64,000 nucleotides of DNA from Crocodylus rhombifer (taxonomy: Eukaryota; Chordata; Crocodylia; Crocodylidae), in the NCBI GenBank assembly GCA_038503035.1, contig JAVSML010024627.1:344595-408594 (forward strand), written 5' to 3'. The translations under genes were made by a program, and so were the position numbers. The first letter of the stretch is position 1; every line of letters begins with the position of its first letter. Below are positions 59,185 through 64,000 of this stretch, one piece after another. The notes under the pieces were generated by a model. The model worked only from the letters and a program-made list of their open reading frames with translations, made no database searches and was not told where the DNA came from.

Positions 59185-60236
59185 AGTATCTACACAGACA
59201 TTCAAGCATGACTTAATTTAATGTGCAGTAAGTGATTTTTGGCAGGGGTCTACAGGAGCAGGGACATGGCACTGAAGTAAGTCCAAAGTCCCTGCAGCCC
59301 TGCCATTTACCCTGTGGCCACCATGGGGAGCCCCAGATTCTCGCCATATGGTTGTGAGTACTTGGCAGCCATGTCGAAGCTGTCAGCACCTGGCAGCCAT
59401 CTGGGAAACTCTGATCCCTGGCCAGCCCCTTCCATGCTCAGGAGCCATATGCCCAGCATGTGTGGCAGCTCCCTCCTTGCCCACCGTGCCTCCCCAAACC
59501 AGACCTACTCCAGGTCCTGGCCCTGCCCCTGCCCTTGCCCCTGCCAGCAACACCCAGTGTCCTGCTGCTCCAACCAAGCCCCTGCCAGTGACTGCCAGCA
59601 CCCTGTACTCCTGCTGACCACGGTGCTGGCTCTGCTGGCCCCAGGAAGCTCCCCGCTCAGACCCCAAGGCAGCTGTGCACCCACCAGTTGGGGCCAGGGC
59701 ACTGGCTATAGGAGGCCCTGCCCAACCCTTTCCTCCTGCATTCCCCACTCCAGCCCACCTGCCCTGACACCCACATACCTCCTACCCCCTGCCCACCCCC
59801 AGCACCACTCTCAGGACATACACGAGTGAAACAAAAACACTTTATTACCCCCACAACGCCCATCCCCATCTCTTACCCCTCCTTAACAAAGAGAATCCTC
59901 TTCCCCCTCAAGCAACAGAGCCCCTCAACCAACCTCCCCACCCACCAATAAAAATTGTCTTACAAGTGAGAAACTATATACAAGGGGAAAATTATATACA
60001 ATATTTTGGGTCTTCAAGCCCAGAGTGGGGGGCAGTGAGAGAAGGAGTTGGGGGCAGTGAGAGGAGGAGTAGGGGGCGGGGCCCCAGGGCAGGTTCCCAG
60101 CACCCCAATCCCTGGTTGTTCCCTAGGGCTGGGCTTAGGCCAATCCCCTAGTGGCAGGGCAGACCCGGCACTGAAGTTAGTGGTGGGTCATACCTACATG
60201 TGTGTTACTGTGCATTAACTAATCATGCTTAAATTT
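59185..60236. mobile_element. probable hAT-like element, left part, interrupted by CR1
   Basis: The left end (GTATCTACACAGACATTC at 59187) resembles the ends of 45009 and 37372. An inner inverted pair supports an element: AAGCATGACTTAATTTAATG from 59204 against the complement of the region 60205-60230. The inside is GC-rich, with a CCCTGCCCCTGCCCTTGCC-type tandem near 59520 and a GGGGGCAGTGAGAG tandem near 60030. The right end probably lies at about 60745, beyond the CR1. A 171-codon open frame (59314-59829) is cysteine/proline-rich and looks compositional. Confidence 0.45.
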
Positions 60237-60625
60237 TCATAGCTTCATAGATTGTAAGGCCAGAAGGGACCTGGGAAGATGATTGGGTCCAGCCCCCTGC
60301 ACCAAGCAGGAAATATAACTGGGGGTCAGGTGACCCCAGCAAGGTGGCTGTCTAGTCAGTCTCCTCTTGAAGATTTCCAGGATAGGTGATTGCACCACCT
60401 CTGGAGGGAGCTTATTCCACAGTCTGAACACCCTGACTGTGAGGAAGTTCTTCCTAATGTTGAGCCTGAATTGATCTTCCAGGAGTTTGTGGCCATTACT
60501 CCTGGTTTTCCCCTCGGGTGCCCTGGTGAACAGTTGCTCACCGAGCCCTTGATGCACTCCCTTAGTGTAGCGGTAAGCTGCTACCAGGTACCCTTTCAGC
60601 CTTCTTTTCCTCAGGCTGATTTGAT
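60237..60625 (-). mobile_element. CR1 LINE 3' end, minus strand
   Basis: On the minus strand it reads ISLRKRRLKGYLVAAYRY, then GLGEQLFTRAPEGKTRSNG, FRLNIRKNFLTVRVFRLWNK and LPPEVVQSPILEIFKRRL, before the 3' UTR and ATCTATGAAGCTATGA end. The reading frame is open over about 115 codons of true CR1 sequence. It is 5' truncated and inserted into a hAT-like element. The 3' UTR keeps a CCTGC...GCAGG hairpin. Confidence 0.9.
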
Positions 60626-60745
60626 ATCTGTATTTGCAGGTATCAAATTTAGGCACAATTAGCCTAAGTTAATGCCCATTAAGGGTGCACATATTAGATG
60701 TATGCCTGTAATGTGAATTAACACGTCTTGTGTAGACATGCCCTA
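60626..60745. mobile_element. probable hAT-like element, right end
   Basis: Read on the minus strand it begins GGGCATGTCTACACAAGACG, closely like the GTGCATCTACACAAGACG start of the 45009 element. I take it as the outer end of the element starting near 59185, but a separate insertion is possible. Confidence 0.4.
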
Positions 60746-61919
60746 TATGTACTCCTGTGTGAGGGCTGGGGAAGAGGCTTTAACTGATTATAAATAACTT
60801 GCATAGCCTCCCTAGCACTGGAACAAAAGACAACACAATGATAAAATACCACAGTGCCTACATTAAAGCCAATTTAGAAAACAAAAATTGGAAAAAGAGG
60901 AATTTTCCATGTCAGTTTCAGCTTTGACCGTGCCCTTTTGTAAAGTGCATAGCAAAGAACACTTTATTTATAGTAAATATATAGTAAAAACATTAAACAA
61001 TACTTTTTAAAAAAAGTAATATGTTGCATTAGTTATAAAAATGCATGCTCATATGGGTGCTAACAAAACAGTGTTACTTGTTCCATTGTTTTGTTTTTTC
61101 ATGCTACATTTTATGATTCCATAATTTGGCTTTGGTCAAAGAACTGGCAGTTGAAGGGCTTGTTGTCACCATTTGAATATACAGAGTCTGCAGATGTGAG
61201 TTCTGAACATATACAAAAAAAGCCATAAGAAACACCAGGCATTTTTGTAATATTATCATTTTTTGTTTCTTATGAACATCATCTTATATTCATTTAATTT
61301 TAACTTGTACCAGAAGATAATTGGGATTATTAATTCTGCCATTATAACTTGCCCGTGTAGGAAAGATGTATTAAATTAGTAATATAGTATGCTCTGCCTT
61401 GAAAAACATTTTTGCATTTTACACTTAAACTGGCAGAATTCACTCTACTTTAGGCTTAATAGGATGAGTGATGCAAATCAAGGTACATGAATAAGAGACT
61501 ATATAAAGCCTATTTATTTAATTTTGTTTATTTTCTATAGACACTATTATAATAGCTCTATCTGGTGGATATTTTCAGAATTGCACACTGTTTAGCTCTA
61601 AAGATTTTTAGTTCCCTTGGCTGAAAATAGTATGGGCCATATTCTAATCTACCTATTAGGCATCTACATTGATTTAGGCATCTCAGTGCAATTCTATTCT
61701 ATCCTGTTCAAGTCCTGAAAATCCATTAATGTTTCTACTTTTGTAACAACCACCTTGCCCTTGAGACTGAGCAGCAAGGTGGAGGAGGGCCCACCCATCT
61801 TTTGCATTAACTGTTTTTTCACAGGCTCAAGCAAGGTGGAATAAATTGCTTAGGTACCTAAATCCATTTATGCATTTAATAGATGAAACTGAATCTGGTT
61901 CTATATTGTCCCCTATATT
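60746..61919. other. unannotated AT-rich DNA
   Basis: Nothing recognisable. Confidence 0.5.
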
Positions 61920-61927
61920 GTCTGGTA

Positions 61928-62549
61928 AAGGGTGCTCAGCTTCTGTCCAGCAGAGCCATACCATCTGGCCTTCAGGGATTCCCACAGGTTAGAACATTTG
62001 GCATTAGAGAGTGATGATACTACCATGCAGCCAGATCCAGCATTGCCCAGGACACTGTCACACAGGGAATCAGGGACAGGCCCACTTCCCGTGCATCTGG
62101 ATCAGACCTGTCTGCTCCCCATTCCCTCCCCACACCCGTGGGGCTGAAAGACTTCACCCATGTACACCTGGCACATCTGGATTAGGGCCACTCCTCCCTG
62201 CCCCGCAAATCCAAATTAAGGCTAGGTTGTCCCTTTCCCCACTTCCCCCCTCCATGCATACACACACATCTGGATTGGCGCCAATCCCTTCCCTCCCCTC
62301 CATGGGTCTGTACTGGGGCCATTCCATCCTGACCCTTCTTCCCCGACTCATCTGGCTCAGGATCAGACCCTTCCCCACTTCTGTCCCATGCAAACAGATC
62401 AGGCTTGGGCTGTGCAACCCTCTGATGCCAGACCAGGCCCCGGCACTGCTGACCCTTATACTAGATTGAGCACACTGGTCTAGTCCAGCCTGAAGGCAGA
62501 TGTGGCACCACCCATTTGGCCCATAGAGCAAAAGGGTTTGGCACCACTG
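61928..62549 (-). mobile_element. hAT-like element related to 54039-54454
   Basis: The right end, read on the minus strand, is CAGTGGTGCCAAACCC with ATGGGCCAAATG downstream, the same as the start of the 54039 element. The flanking 8-mers are GTCTGGTA (61920-61927) and GTCTCGTG (62550-62557), 6 of 8 matching. The left edge is therefore tentative. Its interior has at least four diverged units containing CATCTGG(A/C)T (near 62094, 62170, 62268 and 62349). There is no transposase. Confidence 0.55.
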
Positions 62550-62557
62550 GTCTCGTG

Positions 62558-64000
62558 CATAGTTCAGTTTAGTTCAGAATTCTTCAGTGATAAGGATTTA
62601 TTTCATTATTCATAGTTATACTTCTATAATGCCTACTAGATAAGTTTGTTTTTTTTTTTCCTTTTTGTCTCCTGTCTTGACTTTGGAACCCTTCAGATAC
62701 TTAGTTTAATAATCCATTTGCTCTTAGTTATCACGACTCACCCCTGAAGTATCTAGCTTTGCCATACACATCAGTCCCCCTTACCTTTGTTACAACTTTG
62801 TGGCTCTTCTCTGAACTTCATTTGTCAATAACTTTTAAGCAGTGAGATGCCAAAACTGAGCATGAGGAGCCAGATTTTTTAAATAGCATCAGCCTACCTT
62901 CTAATTTTGCACTGAAAATTTAGCTGCTCCAGTTAATTTAAGAAATAAAAGTATAGGCACAGGTGGTAGCATTTAGTGAACACCTACCAAACATACAGCT
63001 ACCTGAGCTGTAGGCAAAGTTACTGTGTCTCAGTTAATTAACTAAGGACTGCTTAATTGAATGCATTGTAAAAATAAATCAAATTAAATATCTCATGAGT
63101 GGTCAAAATGCCATATGGATACGTGTTCTGTGATTGCAGATCACAGTTACAGCAAATCCTGCAAACTTGTGTCTAATTTCTTTCTTCCTCTCACCCCAAA
63201 CTTGGTTAGTACTATTACTTCCAAGGTTAATTCCTTCAACTGAGATGTCATCTGGGTTACTTTTTCCACAGCAACTTTAGGTTTACATGTTTCCAAGGTA
63301 TAATATGTCTCTAGTCTCAGTGGCCTCTGAAACTCCTCCCAATGTAATGTTAAATGCCAACTTTCAGGCCATATTATTTCCCTCTTCTGGATCATTTAAA
63401 ATGATGGTAAATGAGATAGATTCTAAGACCATATGGGCAATAAAATAACTGGAAAACTCCAGCATAGACAAAGTCAATCTATTTATATATTAAACACATA
63501 GAGCCTATTTTAGAAGAATTATTAAGGTTGTGCAGTCAGTATTCAAAAGACAGAAAATGCCAGAAGTCTGATTGCCTGTGTGACCTTAATTTGCTCCCCT
63601 TGTGCACATGCATTGTGATGCAGATATTAATTACATTATCACACAGTAATTTTTCCTATTGTGAGATAGCTGCCTTGTTCAATGCACAAAATGGATGGGG
63701 TGCACTGGATGAGCAGATATTCAAAATCTAATTTTAACTTTGTTGTTCATGGCTTTGTATCTTATTTACTGCACATTATTCAATTCCTACTCTAAAGACA
63801 GAATTATTCACTTCTATATTACATATTATTATAAGCTTAACTAGTCAACAGGTGCCCAGTCACCAGGCTGTTCACATCAGTTTTTATCATCACATCCCAC
63901 AGGTTTTTCAAATCCCATAGTCCAGCTGCCCAGACCCTTGGAAACAATGTTGCACTTTCCCTGGGACCTCTGGTTATTTCTTCATACCTTGTTAGAGACC
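62558..64000. other. unannotated AT-rich DNA
   Basis: No gene or recognisable repeat to the end of the window. Open frames here are short and of ordinary composition. Confidence 0.5.

Noticed and set aside
59314..59829. 171-codon cysteine/proline-rich open frame
   Set aside because: Low-complexity CCCTGCC repeats explain the composition, and it sits in a transposon-like region. It shows no signal peptide or regular cysteine spacing.
1..64000. tRNA, rRNA, CRISPR arrays, bacterial promoters, operons or riboswitches
   Set aside because: The sequence is vertebrate repeat-rich DNA. I saw no cloverleaf with intact boxes, no regularly spaced repeats and no operon-like gene packing.

Overview
This window looks like nuclear DNA of a non-avian reptile, most likely a crocodilian, with a turtle as the alternative. 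The evidence is several structurally typical CR1 LINEs with ATTCTATG-type 3' ends, Penelope-like remnants, many non-autonomous hAT-type elements, low gene density and a 10-N assembly gap. I find no confident host protein-coding gene, rRNA, tRNA, CRISPR array or bacterial-type operon. The only candidate for a host exon is an 88-bp block with a good acceptor and donor. It occurs twice inside an identical 177-bp repeat (5737-5913 and 9637-9813). The window is therefore intergenic or intronic, and almost everything recognisable in it is transposable-element debris.

Layout. 1-15 kb: a Penelope-like foldback (1821-2640), a short CR1 tail (3287-3453), a second Penelope-like foldback with a GIY-YIG remnant (4131-4952), the two exon-like repeats, a possible retroviral-type LTR (about 6427-7163), a solo LTR (13509-14482) and a CR1 tail (14739-14962). 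15-18.3 kb: a 2.7-kb CR1 with a readable but dead ORF2, inserted into a hAT-like element. 18-31 kb: a CA/GA microsatellite, a hAT element with a perfect 8-bp target duplication (22379-23168), a pair of tRNA-like SINE remnants, a 1.16-kb long-inverted-repeat structure enclosing a hAT-like element, a reverse-strand solo LTR (28978-30016) and a CR1 tail with an internal 43-bp duplication. 31-44 kb: a quiet AT-rich stretch with the assembly gap, a hAT-like element, a solo LTR with a perfect 5-bp duplication (38090-39002) and a nested pair of opposite CR1s (39651-44093). 45-64 kb: a hAT-like element, an interrupted minus-strand CR1, further hAT elements, an LTR of the same family, a mariner-type MITE and a minus-strand CR1 tail.

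How the parts relate. CR1 ORF2 encodes an endonuclease and reverse transcriptase; every copy here is 5'-truncated and broken. Three of the CR1s lie inside or around other elements, which gives a relative order of insertion. Four LTRs share one plan (TGT...ACA ends, a CTTTAAGGG box near the 5' end in at least three, a CATGGCAGG-like box near the 3' end) and none has an internal coding region. The hAT-like elements carry no transposase and must have been mobilised in trans. I found no undescribed multi-gene system. The points most worth a second look are the identical exon-like repeats, the CR1-in-CR1 nesting, the LTR family and the variable but paired hairpin in the CR1 3' ends.
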